Notes: generated by a model from the sequence alone, not told the origin. A DNA stretch of 64,000 nt from Apostichopus japonicus (GCF_037975245.1 NC_092583.1:2902264-2966263), one strand, 5' to 3'. Counted from the first letter of the stretch, positions 45,701 through 56,580 are shown. Made by a program: numbers and translations.

Positions 45701-48700
45701 ACCTAACAAGACATTTCGGATGAACATTAAAGAGCACTTAAATAGGATACTGACCGAACTTCATTTCCCTGGAAACGGAACGAATGCATTAACAAGCAAG
45801 TATTATTTCCTATTATACATGTCTGTTTGTCTACATAGGTCTATACATTACAACTTGTCGAAGTTCATCAGTTGGAGGAAATTAATAACATTATAAAGAT
45901 GGAACTGTGTTTACAGACAAAGTAATAGATACCTTCCTATGCAACCATATAATGAGCCGTTCCATATCGGCTTATGGAAGAATCTAGGTTTTCCTATCAT
46001 GGTAATGCAACATAATTCTGCGGCCTAGGTGTACATTAAAATAAATAAAAAGTGACTAGGCTAATCACCGTGGAAGCAACTCCATGATGAAGTAGGACTT
46101 ACTGTTGGTGAATCTGTGTCAAGAAGGAGCAGTTTCACAATATGTAACCTTAGAGTTATATCGAGACTTGGATCGGCATATCGACGGCTTACCTATAAGA
46201 GAAATGATATGAACCAATTGTTGAATATATATGTAAGTCAGAAAATGTACAATGTTCGTACATTATCATGCGATGATTGCAAGATATACCGTTGATTAAA
46301 CCCTAATTAATTACAAAACACTGAATAAATATCAATTTTCATCTCAGAATGTAACAATTTATTGGAAAATTTTAAAGGGAGATAACCAACAATTGTCTCG
46401 AAACGGCACGGTAGTTTGGTGCATTTATTTCAGTTTAAGTCTGAAAACGCGCAAAGAAAGTAACAAGAATATAAGTAATATGCTGTGTGTCTATAATTCA
46501 TTGACGTTGAATACAATCAAGCAAGAAGTATCTAACACAAGCAGACTACACCTGCAGTTGTCATAGCAATATGAACCGACGTTTTCATGTCATCATATCA
46601 GGACAGCAGTAAAGTGCACTGACATAACGGTCACTTTCGAATTGCAAGCATGTACTACATGTACACACTACATGTCGACTAGGCTAGTTATCCGTCAGCC
46701 ATTAACACATATATGTGGAGTTCTCAAGCAAACAGTACGTACTAGTAGCCTATATTGGCTTTAACATGGAAGGTATTTGATCAGACGAAAATATGTGGGA
46801 ATTAGGAATTGAAGCATTTACGCTCTTTTGGATAATGACGTTTACTGTTCCTTGAAACGTGCAGTTCTTGAAATGATTTGCTGCTGTATTCCCGATCATG
46901 GTGGATGTCGTTGCTGTAATGTAACAGTATACTAACGGTAGGCCCAAGAATAACAATTTGACGTAACGTTAGTGGTAATGACGACGTCAGTAGTCAGTTG
47001 TGGGGTATAACTGTCTTTCATTGAATCCCAGCTCTCAGGAAATTTTGGCGATTCCCATTTTGCTCATCCAAAGCCTCTTGAAGTTGAAATACTACTAGGC
47101 TAGGCCTAGGCCTAATTAGGCCTGACGATAGGCTGTACCTTTCATCGTTTCGTCATAATAACACCGGTTTCGAAACCAGCATTGCTAAATGAGGTCGTCG
47201 TTGTTGCTCGCACCCTATGGTTAGTGTATTTTATACTGAGGTTTGTTGTGTCAGAAACTTTGGTCATCAATTGTCAATGTGTGTTTACATCGAGGGGCTT
47301 GTTGTCATACTCATAGTCATACCATAGGCCTACACATAGGATGCTTGATCTGATTCGTTTACTTTTGACTTAGGCCTAACGTTAGGTTAGGTCGTTGAAT
47401 ATGGGCAGCTTGGATTAAGCTTACCGAGATACTTCCGCTGGTGAGTTAACCGTGCGTTACCCAATACATGAATCAAAGGTCAGCTGATGACAACGGACCA
47501 ATCAGATTCGAGAATCTTTAACAAGCATGAATGGACATAATATGTGATAGAGTGCTCAAGGTTTAGGCTACCCATTAAGTGTACCCTTGTACCCCCCCCC
47601 CCCCCGATCCACTCTTGTATGTAATGCCTTTCTGAGATATATTGGTTTGTATTTACTTTGTCTTGTTAAGCTTAAACCTTTACTTGGATGAGTGATAGAT
47701 AGTCTTACCACATTCATGAGTGAAAAGACATAGTCTTCAGTATTGTTGCCATGGAAATCAACCATGTTCTTGTCGGCTACAACAAAGAGTTCGAGATACT
47801 TCTGCCCGACGTGTGGTAACGGCTGTGATTGAGAGATAGATTTTGGTCCCGGTCGTCTGAGAATAGAACCAGGATCACCAGGATCATACCCAACGGCTGC
47901 AAGAAAATATCATATGAGAAAAGACTGGAATTAGGAATCTAATTAAAAGGGATTTTGTGATGATATAGGTCTCAAAGTGACGAGACATTAGGGGAGGACT
48001 AATCATCGAGGGAATTTATATTTCATGTCTTTTGTTTTAAGTTTATATTGCGCATCAAACTTGAAACCAACAGAGGTTAAAAGCTGTCAGTCTAGATCAA
48101 ATTTAAAATTAGTATCGAAATCCATTTAGGGTATACATAGAGATATATATTTAAATAGAAGTGTTTGATTGTGTGTTTGAATAAGTAAAAGGTCATTGAT
48201 AACACTGCAGCAAGTGGCAGAAGCTGCTAAATGATGTGTTCAGCGAGAAAAATATATATACAAAATCCATTAGTTCCCCCCTCGTTAAGTACTATCGTCG
48301 CCCTTTTAACGTATGTTAACGGTAGTATAATGTGAAAGTGCTAACATTAACGAGGTGGCAACAACACGCAATTGTTTTCCAGACTGCTTTACTTTATGAT
48401 TACTTCCTCGTCTTGAAAATAAAAAGGCATGTTTGTCGGAAAAGTGCGGTTATTTTCTGGATAGTTTTTCTTTTTCAACAGTTTCCGAAACTAACAACTA
48501 AACCTCGGATCACAGATCAAATTTTCTTTCAATTTAAGTTTTGGCGAAAGATGAAACTATATGTCGTAGGGTGTCAAAGAACGATATTTGAGTAAACATA
48601 TATATATTTAGATGTGTTTAGAATAAAAGTCATTCTTTACCGAATTAAACCTTGCTTATGAAACTTACGAAACCTCAGGAATGTTACGATAGTTTGCAGT

Positions 48701-51700
48701 TACACCACAAAATGTTTCCGAATATCGATATTTTTAACTTCAGTTATTTTTTACAAGTTAGGTCAGTATTACTGGCATTTACTCTTCGGGCCCCCCTGCT
48801 GACATCACAATTTGTTTGTTCCAACTTTACATTTCACTTTTCCCAGAAAACAATAGCTATTGTGCGAGTCGCGTGATTTCGTGTGGAAAACACATGGTTT
48901 GCCAAGAAACGGCGGCATTTCAGAAAACCGAAGTATTTTAGGACAATGTGACTGAGAACAACCACCGCCGGAAGTAGGTTAAAGTCGATCGAAAGGTAAG
49001 TTTGTAAAAGAGGTTATTCCGCTCTCATAAAATCGCCACGATTGCTCAAAATAGTTACTACCCGCTGAGAACAGGAAAACAATACATGATTTGTCACCAT
49101 AGGACAAACCCGTTCATCCACCTACATGTAACAGTTTAGCAAAGTTTTCATGGAACAGATACCTACTACAAAATTTCTGATCTACTCCCGTTTGAGTCAG
49201 ATAGAGTTATAAGTCATTATGAGTTATAGATAAGCGTACGTAAGTAATTCAACTAAACCAATAACAAGCTTTGAGGTGGGGGGGGGGGGGGGACATCAGT
49301 ACTTGAAACAATGAAGTATGAGTTTGTATGTTTTCGTTTAATACATCCGTTTTTTTTTTTTGGATTTTGTTGTTGTATGAGTCAGGATATTCGAGGCGCA
49401 GATTTAAACTTTGTAGAAGCCCACCGCGGGGACATATAAACCGAATTCTATCTCAACTCTATCTCAACCTAAAATAATCATTCAACCGAAATACCACAGA
49501 AGGTCAAAATGAACCTTGAAGATATATATTTCTATAGCTCATATATGATGGTTAAGGTATATAGTTACAATTCTGTCGATCTTTTAGCCCACAATGTGTC
49601 TTTAGCTTGGTCTGTTCGTGGTACATTGACTGAATATTGACATTAATGAACCGTTGTTATACATTTCCACGAACCGCTGGTATGTTGCCAAATGATGAAA
49701 TAAGTAATATACCAGTAATAAAGACTAATAAAGACGTAGACAATATAGAAACCAACAAAGTCAGTCCCGGTTATGGTTGACGCCTTCAAAATTGTTAAAG
49801 ACACGTAAATGACATTAAATGTGACCGTTGATTGAACTCATCGACAATGTGACTTAACTTTCCAACATGCCCAATACGCTGAAAAGTAATTCGCGTCCGT
49901 TTCAAACATCTAATCGGTTCATTTGTTCACTTTTGGTAGTAGGTTGTATATAGAGACGTATATGTCTATCGTATAACTTTAATTTATCCTAAGTTTAAAT
50001 GGCTGACTATATCTTATACCCCTGGTCCCCTTGTATAACAGGTCCACGAGACTTGACAATTACTTCCTACAGGCCAGAAGACGGTGGTCAATTATTTTCG
50101 GTGACGTTACTTTTAGGCGGGAAAGAGCGCTGCTTGGTGTCTTACTCTATTTCCAGTAGTTTTATGTGCCATTTCCTAATTAGTAGGCTATATATATATA
50201 TAGTATACGGTACGGCCGCATTTCTAATTTATAAGTTTAACAATATTCATGTCTTATCACGAGCGTCAGTTACATTTCATTTAATATATGTATCATCATG
50301 ATTTTTAAAAATCGGTGCGCGGTTATACTCTACACCCCCCCCCCCCACCCTCCATGGAACATTTGTAAACTTACGAGCTTCATAAGAACAAAATGGCTGA
50401 TGTCTTCCCTCAGTTGGGTCTTCGGACTCTTCTGCAGGACGTGAGACTGATTTCTTGTAAATAATGTGTGGACTTTCAACATCTCGTCTCGTTCGCATTT
50501 TACTGGCATGGTTATCTCTGAGTGGCTGTATGATATAGTCGGTCTCGTTATGACTTAGCATACCATGCTGTGTGCAAAAAACAGAAAGAGCAACGTAAAA
50601 AAAAATAAATAAATAACGTCAAAAGTTCTAGCATCTGTATAGCATCCCATATTTTTCCCCACGTGATTCTTATTAGCATACTCAATTCGTTTGAGACAGC
50701 AGAAGCTAACACTGAGCAGCAAATTGTTACCTCTTTTTGAGATGTAACGAAATACGTCCCATGCACTTTTCACACGAGTATACCAACACTGCACGTATCC
50801 CACCCCAAATAACGACTTGTATCTCAATGGGAGTTATTTTGTGTTTGTCTGTCATTACCGTCTATGGGGGTGGGATGGGGTGGGGATGGTGGTGGTGGGG
50901 GGAAGTAGTCCCGATTCCAACTTTGTCACCTCATCTGTAATGACTCTGTCTTCGTAGCAGAGTTTCCTGTGTTTGTATTCATCCCCTTGGACTCGTACTA
51001 GTCTTCATGCTCCGGATATTCGCAATAGTCTACTATCGAAACAGTGTTACGTAGGCTACTCTTGCTTAGAGCTTTGTACCCGTACTCATACCAAGAGGGA
51101 TTCTAGTTCTATACTCAGCGTACTCATGTTGTTGTACTCGTATACACAGGTTTCGTCTATCACCGCCATTTCATTCTGAGGGGAATGGGGGCGAGGTGGA
51201 ATAGTGCCGACCTATAAAACCATACACAACAGCAAACGACCCTCCATTATATTCAAATACGTTATTTGTATTGTTCAGTGAATGGGACACTCACCATTCT
51301 TCCATTGCACAGGCTTATTGCAGCGGCTGAGTTGTCGTGGTCTTTCAATGACCCAAAGTAATGACAGTCTTCGGTACGTAGAGGTTTCCTTTCTACTGTG
51401 CCATCGGCTTTTAATGTTTCTACCTGTAAACCTTTCCTTACGAGCCAGTCATTCTTTTCCAATTGAACATTAAAAATTGTATCAAAGGCCTCGTACTGTA
51501 CTTCGTGTATTGGCTGATCATTGGATTCTAAATGTTCTGTACTGCGTTTGAATACGTCATTGCTAATAAATTGAGGTGAGATAATATCGAATTCTATGAA
51601 AGGAAAAAAAAAAGGGAAGAGAAATAATGAAAATGGAGAACAAATAATAATTAAATGATCGTAATAAAGAAAAAAACTTGTAAGTGGATTTGAACAATTA

Positions 51701-54700
51701 AGTTTTTAAGGTTATAAAGTTATATTTCTGCATCGTTAATTGTTATTCTTGTCTTTATAAGTTCATAGATTCTTTGTGGGTTGCAATCCGATTTGGGTCA
51801 ATTTGGTAAACCAATTTTAACTAATTTTCGTCATGAGTTGTTCAACTCCAGAGTGGGGTTTGTCCTCTATGACGGACTTTAGTTCAAACTTCGAAGCATA
51901 TGGAATTAAAACAGAACGTTTGAACACATAAAATGGGAAACAATCTTTCGTTTTTGTTGTTGTTCTTTTTGGCTTTTTGAGACCTTAAGGCCCGGTCACA
52001 CTATACCGATATTTTATCGGAATACTATCCGATTTTCCCAGAGGAATCGAAACAGACAGTTTTTCGTTCGGGTCTTCTAGCCACAGTGATAAAGGACCTG
52101 ATTTGCTATCTGTTGAGCCATTCCGACGTGGAATAGCCCTCAACTAACTTTTGATATTGACTCCGTTTCCTTTTATCGGTTAGCTATCCGATTTCTCTTC
52201 CGATTTTTATCGCTTTTCGATGTGACGTCACTTCAGAATGTAGTCAGTTCTAGAACCCCTCAGATTTGAAGTAGGTATTCGAATATTCTACTGCATTCAT
52301 TACATTCACTACCACAAACCTCACTCTTCGGCCTTAAATCGGAAAAATCGGACCGTATTTCGATAAAATATCGCTGTAGTGTGACCGGGCCTTTAGAGCA
52401 TATTAAATTCGGGGCCCAAATAACCAAGTACAGGTTTTATCTACCAGGTAATTATTTAGTGATCAATTTTTCATGTAGCATTGATTGAAGGTGAAACAAA
52501 AAATGCTACATATAACTTTCAACTTGTATTGCAATTTGACCATTTCTGCATAGCATTTGGCGTTGCGATACTATATCAGTTATTATTCCCTGCCTGTCAT
52601 TTTACGACGGTATATTTACATATATACTCTGAAAACAATCTTTGTTCCACCAAAGTGTCAAATTTCCCTGTTGAACGTGATTTTCGAAACCACTAATCGG
52701 AATATTGAAGACTCGGTCTATTTGTCCGTCAATTTTTGTTTGTGATCAATTAAATCGTAAATGTTTGTTTATACAAGACACTGTCATATGCAGATACGTT
52801 GGAGAAAGTTGTTTATGACGTCATCTTTTTTAAGGTCAAATTTGTTTTTGGTGACTGGAAACTTCAATCAAACTTGAATCCATTCTGCTTTTTTTTTTCT
52901 TTCTTTCGTAAAATTGATTAAATAGCCAAAAAAAATTTTTGAATAAAAAGTTATATTTGCGCAAGCCTTTTGTCATTCGGCTAATCCCCTACCCGTCTTT
53001 AGTGTTCAAACATATAGGGGTCGAGATTTTTTTTTGGGTGAAAGACACGTTAAATTGGTGACCTAGAATTCAAGGTTGTTGTTGAATAAAACAGAATCGT
53101 TTATTATTTTTGCGGTCTGGTCATCCATTCGATATTGACCTATGGTACAATCGTAATAAAGTATACTCTTTTCTGTTTTTTATTTGCCTGCACCCTTCAC
53201 TCAAAAATGATTGTGTTTGACAGGGGGGTTAACGGTTTGGGGTTTTCTTCACAAATTCATAATAAAAAGAAGAAAGTAGCACATTGATTTCTGTTTTCAA
53301 TCATCAAAAATATTGTCGACGTTTTGCTTTCAGTCATTTAGACTAACTAATTTGCCGCTAAACGTTCCGTGGCATCGAATGACGAATCTACTGTTAAAGC
53401 GACGCGCAAACCACAAAATTACGTTAAGCATATACACACTGATACACGCACGCACGCACTCACATGTATATATGCTACCGTGTTTGATCATTGAGACTGT
53501 TCGGAGATTGTATATACTGTGTACATATATACTACTCTGTGGAACCAAGATGAACAAGTAACTATGGAAAAATGTCATGTGCTTTCCATTACCAAAATCG
53601 GATATAACTAATTAAGCTAATACCGATAGAATGGCGAGTCGTACACTGCAGATGTCAAATACAAGAAGATTGTTTAATGCAATAATGGCATACTTTAAAG
53701 AAGCGTTCTGTTGTTGCTTGACGATCTAACCAGCCTTATCTAGGGTAACTTTAGTAAATGTAGATTACAATTTATCTAAATGCAGCAACCTTATGCCTCC
53801 AAATGTGTTTTTTTTTTCTCCTGCTTTTTATTTTCAAAACTCCGATGCTTGATGAGCTGTGATTAATGACCCTCATTCAATTGTCAACATTTCGTCTAGA
53901 GTAAACCCAATATTTTATGGTATCCAGGCACAATGTTTTATGTTTAACCGCAAAAAAATTGTCACCTGCCAAATGCGAATATATATAACCTCTTTGAATA
54001 TAAGTCAAAGACATGCTATTGGCGGTTCAGAGGGTTTGGGTATTGAAGACTTCCTGCGGGACATTTATATCGTTTTATGCATGGACGTAAAATATTTGAT
54101 TGGTTAATAAAAATTGATTACTCAACATTTGTTGGGGATAGAATAGCCCGATGAACCCAATTGTTCGAAATATGACAAGTATCTAAATATCACAAACTAT
54201 CATGGCTTACAATTGGTCAGTTTTATCTTGCAGTCATTTCTCATTTGTAAAAGATCACAAAATAATGAGGTCGCGCAGAACTAAGGTGGCATTATAAATT
54301 AGGGTTGATGACTCAAGGTGCACGGTGTCTACGTAAAAGTCAATTACGTTTCCCGCGTTTCCCATAGGAACAAATATTATGTGATAGATTGTGGTTTGAA
54401 AAGGAATATGTATGATAATCCATTTAATACCAGATGTTAATCCGTGTGTTTAGGTTTTCTACTCGGTCAACATACTCATGGTCTACATAGGCTTAATACT
54501 TGAACTAAAAAAGATAAGTTTTCTCCAGAAGCTATTCCAAACGATTTTGTGTAATCTTCATGTGACGTCATGAATATTCGTTACAATCTTTCACTTGTGG
54601 GGAGATATTAAAACAAAAGTTGAAGCTGTCAATCACAAGCAGCTTTAATAACAGACTTATATCGGCGTGCGTCACTGCGATAAGTGATGTGGAGCAAATG

Positions 54701-55164
54701 CGCATGAGCAAACGCGGTCAATGACCATCACGTTCTTTCGGAGTATAATATATATATATATATATATATATAGGCTATATATATATATAGGCTATATATA
54801 TATATATAGGCTATATATATATCACAGCAAGTATGGGGTCAGTAAAGCAACTATATACACCCTGGTTCAACCGTCCTTGTAACTGGGAGCGCCACACGCT
54901 GTAAAGATATGTAGGTATATAGGTATGTTATCATAACACGACGATGGTGCAAGGACCACTCACTCTATGCTTATCACTAGCACAGTATGTATTCTCAATC
55001 TTGAAAATGGGTAAAAAAGAAATGTTCCTCTAATAGAGACATTATTTGCAGTTTGGTAAACATTGAAACAATACCGGTATCTTATAACTGTGATCCTTAC
55101 CTTGTATTGCACTTCCGTCCCTGGAATATTCTTGAAGTTCTTCTACGGATAACACGTCATTTTC
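26972..55164 (-). CDS. ADAMTS13-like: ADAMTS13-like secreted metalloprotease, 30 exons, signal exon uncertain
   Basis: This is a zinc metalloprotease of the ADAMTS family, secreted and acting outside the cell. Thirty exons join in phase into 1609 residues ending at TAG 26972-26974. Domain order (numbered from 55164): propeptide ~1-248, reprolysin catalytic ~216-440 with HExxH at 44839-44853, disintegrin-like ~450-505, TSP1-1 ~515-567, Cys-rich and spacer ~568-810, TSP1-2 to TSP1-11 ~810-1385, CUB1 ~1391-1490, CUB2 ~1497-1609. Two C-terminal CUB domains are typical of ADAMTS13, the protease that cleaves von Willebrand factor in vertebrates. Differences from it are 11 rather than 8 TSP1 modules and a long propeptide of the ordinary ADAMTS type. 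ADAMTS9/20 is unlikely because there is no GON domain. The substrate is unknown. ADAMTS membership is near certain; orthology to ADAMTS13 is an inference from architecture and local similarity. Confidence 0.9.
27742..28360 (-). pseudogene. Frameshifted ORF relic inside the CUB1-CUB2 intron, function unknown
   Basis: On the minus strand an ATG-started frame (28360-28097, 87 codons) and a second frame (28071-27742, 109 codons) abut and would join with a single-base shift near 28095, giving about 200 codons. The text (for instance LLADFLDTQDWNIRGFG and SSKEMMSFVRRIACHS) looks protein-like, but I do not recognise it. The GC content is higher than the surrounding intron. It may be a decayed retrocopy or transposon passenger. 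A 106-codon frame also runs on the other strand (27945-28265), so the coding strand is not certain. Confidence 0.35.
28509..29201 (-). CDS. ADAMTS13-like: ADAMTS exons aa-bb: CUB domain 1
   Basis: Exons are 29201-29055 and 28679-28509 (residues 1392-1497). They read ACMQLLQDPAGSYTQSHPTG, GCTTTLVAPFGKSFILTI, DCSRGEYLKIKEGTKERSVC, and finish VDEDSGYALSYERK. Four Cys are in CUB positions. The DCSRGEYLKI / SVCGEK spacing resembles ADAMTS13 CUB1 more than a generic CUB. The exon splits in the middle of the domain, as does that of CUB2, suggesting the two arose by duplication of an exon pair. Confidence 0.88.
28716..28743. repeat. (TA)n microsatellite in ADAMTS CUB1 region
   Basis: About 13 TA units just upstream (minus sense) of the 28679 exon acceptor. 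Confidence 0.85.
29202..30839. other. ADAMTS intron before CUB1 with a foldback and a possible dispersed repeat
   Basis: Holds the 105-bp foldback at 29533-29637. The 30110-30480 part starts with CATAGGCGTAGGATTC and contains GGGGGCTGCAGCCCCC next to a C tract. I suspect an old interspersed element but cannot place it in a family. Confidence 0.4.
29533..29637. mobile_element. Foldback sequence, 28-bp arms
   Basis: 29533-29560 and 29610-29637 are inverted copies (27 of 28 match, core AGCACTCGTACTGACAGTAT) around a 49-base spacer. It lies in the ADAMTS intron before CUB1. It could be a short MITE or a non-coding RNA hairpin. Confidence 0.7.
30840..38381 (-). CDS. ADAMTS13-like: ADAMTS exons q-z: ten tandem TSP1 modules (TSP1-2 to TSP1-11)
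   Basis: Exons are 38381-38171, 37982-37815, 37488-37327, 37033-36863, 36455-36282, 35975-35808, 33674-33501, 33164-32991, 32500-32321 and 31002-30840. Nine of them start exactly at the Cys of a CxxxCGxG motif (CDAECGEG, CSVTCGDG, CDAPCGIG, CSADCGFG, CDVSCGTG, CSVTCGEG, CSTTCGEG, CTVTCGGG, CDASCGLG), and most close with a W..G.WSE-type sequence. So each intron cuts at the same point inside the module. Lengths are 162-180 bases in the eight middle exons, all phase 0. Several modules carry the CSxTCG O-fucosylation site. One exon (32500-32321) has no matching long open frame of its own and was found only by reading the strand. Confidence 0.94.
31003..32320. other. ADAMTS intron between TSP1-10 and TSP1-11
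   Basis: No coding sequence or recognisable element; a G-rich patch lies at 31115-31170. Confidence 0.6.
33472..33489 (-). other. Primer-binding-site-like 18-mer (tRNA-Leu type)
   Basis: The minus strand reads TGGTGTCAGAAGTGGGAT, identical to the unit of the 14477 minisatellite. It begins 12 bases after the ADAMTS exon border at 33501, preceded by ACAT as in an LTR end, but no LTR can fit between it and the exon. Confidence 0.45.
33675..35807. other. ADAMTS intron between TSP1-7 and TSP1-8 exons
   Basis: The longest gap inside the TSP1 array. I looked for a missing module and found no CxxxCG sequence on the minus strand. It contains a CA microsatellite (34944-34960), a C-rich block (35170-35212) and a 'TATATATGAAA' tandem array (35566-35652). 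Confidence 0.6.
35566..35652. repeat. TATATATGAAA tandem array
   Basis: Alternating TA runs and ATGAAA interruptions in an ADAMTS intron. Confidence 0.8.
38550..39038 (-). CDS. ADAMTS13-like: ADAMTS exons o-p: spacer domain
   Basis: Exons are 39038-38958 and 38814-38550 (residues 695-809). HTAFLDLPVGATSIEIINVN is the typical start of an ADAMTS spacer, a Cys-free beta domain used as an exosite. It continues MSSGGDSVFQGYLFTPP and ends KITYRYFVPRDQSVFE, leading into TSP1-2. Phase at both ends fits the neighbours only with these borders. The gap between these exons and those on either side is short (150-400 bases). Confidence 0.9.
39368..40914 (-). CDS. ADAMTS13-like: ADAMTS exons j-n: disintegrin-like, TSP1-1 and Cys-rich domains
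   Basis: Exons are 40914-40822, 40482-40270, 40122-40011, 39844-39696 and 39488-39368 (residues 466-694). The disintegrin-like end reads CGYLRCRNATGCFSLGVG, then GTFCEKGKWCLSGSCV. TSP1-1 has the WSDWGDEYGECSRTCGGG core, which carries both a C-mannosylation (WxxW) and an O-fucosylation (CSxTCG) motif, and the NPRPRFGGRNCVG signature common to the family. The Cys-rich domain follows (DDFRDEQCSQT, GDDLCTKKCLS, DGTRCW, FGCDGIQGSGQVFDACRQCN). No RGD is seen. A tRNA-Leu-like 18-mer lies in the intron next to the 40011 donor. Confidence 0.93.
39977..39994 (-). other. Second primer-binding-site-like 18-mer
   Basis: The minus strand reads TGGTGTCAGCAGTGGGAT, one base different from the other copies. 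It begins 17 bases after the ADAMTS exon border at 40011, again preceded by ACAA. Confidence 0.4.
40915..43809. other. ADAMTS intron between catalytic and disintegrin exons
   Basis: 2.9 kb of AT-rich sequence. No exon, RNA gene or recognisable transposon was seen on either strand. Confidence 0.6.
43810..47896 (-). CDS. ADAMTS13-like: ADAMTS exons d-i: reprolysin (M12B) catalytic domain
   Basis: Exons are 47896-47709, 46192-46103, 45263-45133, 44992-44837, 44519-44388 and 43951-43810 (residues 186-465). The domain opens KYLELFVVADKNMVDF and continues SRRYADPSLDITLRLHIVKL and FHPEHWDNAILLTRK. The zinc-binding motif is split by an intron: HETGHT ends exon 44837 and LGLNHDDD opens the next, giving HExxHxxxxxHD. 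The Met-turn is in NIMSSW. WSECSRQNIRTFL and the closing Cys residues (TCLND, NEQCEL, TCQSNF) follow. All catalytic residues are present, so an active protease is expected. Confidence 0.95.
47445..47540. repeat. Dispersed repeat, copy 2 (ADAMTS intron)
   Basis: Same ordered blocks as the 11979-12063 copy, in the same orientation, with small indels. The left part of the palindromic element is not obvious here. Confidence 0.6.
47897..50374. other. ADAMTS intron between propeptide and catalytic exons
   Basis: Non-coding; carries a G(14) tract at about 49278 and scattered poly-T. No element recognised. Confidence 0.6.
50375..55164 (-). CDS. ADAMTS13-like: ADAMTS exons a-c: propeptide
   Basis: Exons (minus strand order) are 55164-55101, 51593-51295 and 50567-50375, residues 1-185. 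The first reads ENDVLSVEELQEYSRDGSAIQ. The second holds FDIISPQF, a long variable stretch, and the family hallmark CHYFGSLKDHDNSAAAISLC. The third holds MLSHNETDYIIQPL, then the perfect furin-type site RTRR at 50495-50484, and a lone Cys (HQPFCSYEA) that could act as a cysteine switch. The propeptide keeps the protease latent until a proprotein convertase cuts it. A signal peptide should precede residue 1; see the candidate exon at 63287. Confidence 0.88.
51988..52392. mobile_element. PIF/Harbinger-type MITE, 405 bp, TTA target duplication
   Basis: The ends are inverted repeats: AGGCCCGGTCACACTA on the left and its complement TAGTGTGACCGGGCCT on the right. The similarity continues to about 50 bases (ATTTTATCG, TCCGATTTT) with a few mismatches. 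TTA stands directly before (51985-51987) and directly after (52393-52395), the target duplication typical of PIF/Harbinger elements. There is no transposase frame inside, so it is non-autonomous. Confidence 0.85.
54744..54822. repeat. TA microsatellite with regular TAGGC interruptions
   Basis: TA runs are broken by TAGGCTATATATATATA three times at about 20-base steps, giving a small minisatellite. Confidence 0.85.
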
Positions 55165-56580
55165 CTGCAATAGAAGTATAAATGTGAAAGTCGTGTGATT
55201 GTTATCTCTTTTAATGCCATCCCCCCCCCCCCATTTTAATTGCATGTATACTTGTCTTCAACAATTTCCTCTCCTTCCGGAATCAAATTAATCTTTGGTA
55301 ATTACGATTTTTGTCTATACAAGAAACGAGTCAGACACACAAACACATACACACACATGTTATCAAACTCAGAGAATATCAAATCCACTACAGAGTATGT
55401 TATAAAAAATGTCGTGAAAATGGTATATACACAAACGAGTTTTCAAAGCCTCTACACTAATTCGATCATTATTTCTTTAAATGATTCATGTTGGTATCAA
55501 ATTACCGTAGGAATGTAGCAAGAACAGTTAATGGCATGCAGCTTTGGAAGCAAAACGGTATATAGGTTATATCACGTAAAATTGCATCGCTTTAAATGGT
55601 CTTTAGTATATCCCCAACATCTTCCAAACCCACTTTACTCGGCGCAATAATTAAATCAATTCCAGTCGTGTAATGAAACCAACAATTAATATATATATAT
55701 CAATGTGGGTAAATCTAGCTGAAATCGTTTTTTTTTTCACGATTAACCGTCTACCCATACAGCTAATAATGATTTTTGCAATACGGTTATGTGCCTCACC
55801 CCCCCCCCCCCAACAATATGAGTGGATTATGTCTCCTTGCGTTATTGTCAGTGTACTTCAGCTACACAAACGTGCCCAAGACTGGCTTCCTCAGAGGTCA
55901 GTATATTAAACGCAATCACATTTGCGTGCCACCTGTCGTGATCGCTACTGGGGAATAGCCGGCATCAATTTCGCGAGAATGTGTCGTAAATTAGTTTTCA
56001 ATAGCCTTCGTAACTCAGTGTAATATGCACTCATGGAATAATATATAAAATCACTTTTCGGGTGTTTTTTTTAATATGCGTGGACCCGACCGATACAGTT
56101 CAGTGGATGTCATTTTTTTTCTATCTTTTTTCGCCACCTTGACTGAAATTAATATAAGTGAGCCCTGAGTTCACACTTCTTTGTACCTTAGGTTGTACGA
56201 TTATTAAATCCTACGCGTAATTGTAAGGTATTCTATGGTAGGTGTTAAAGGGTATGTGTTCTAACACATTCATGGTGTCAACAACGTTAGCCTAAGTACT
56301 TGTACTACATGGAACCCTAGGACAAGTGATAAACTTTTGTCCCCAACCCACCGGGCAGGCCTTTAAGGTTGCCGACATTTCTTCCCGTTTAGGTAGTAAT
56401 ATTTGAAGTTGACAGCCGACCAAAATGCCATGTACTGCCAGTCTGTTATGACCAACGAGATTCATTATACTCCGTATAACGTTTCTTTCATCATACCTTT
56501 AAATTTTTGGAAGATTATGGTATTTGTTCGCAACTATACAGAAATAAAAATTGGAGAAACAAAAACTATCGCTAGCAAGG

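Larger units (their letters stand above)
51594..55100. other. ADAMTS intron within the propeptide
   Basis: 3.5 kb intron that holds the Harbinger-type MITE (51988-52392) and a 'TAGGCTATATATA' array (54744-54822). No exon seen in the rest. Confidence 0.6.

Noticed and set aside
26972-55164. Identification as ADAMTS9/20, also long TSP1 arrays
   Set aside because: There is no GON domain; the gene ends in two CUB domains.
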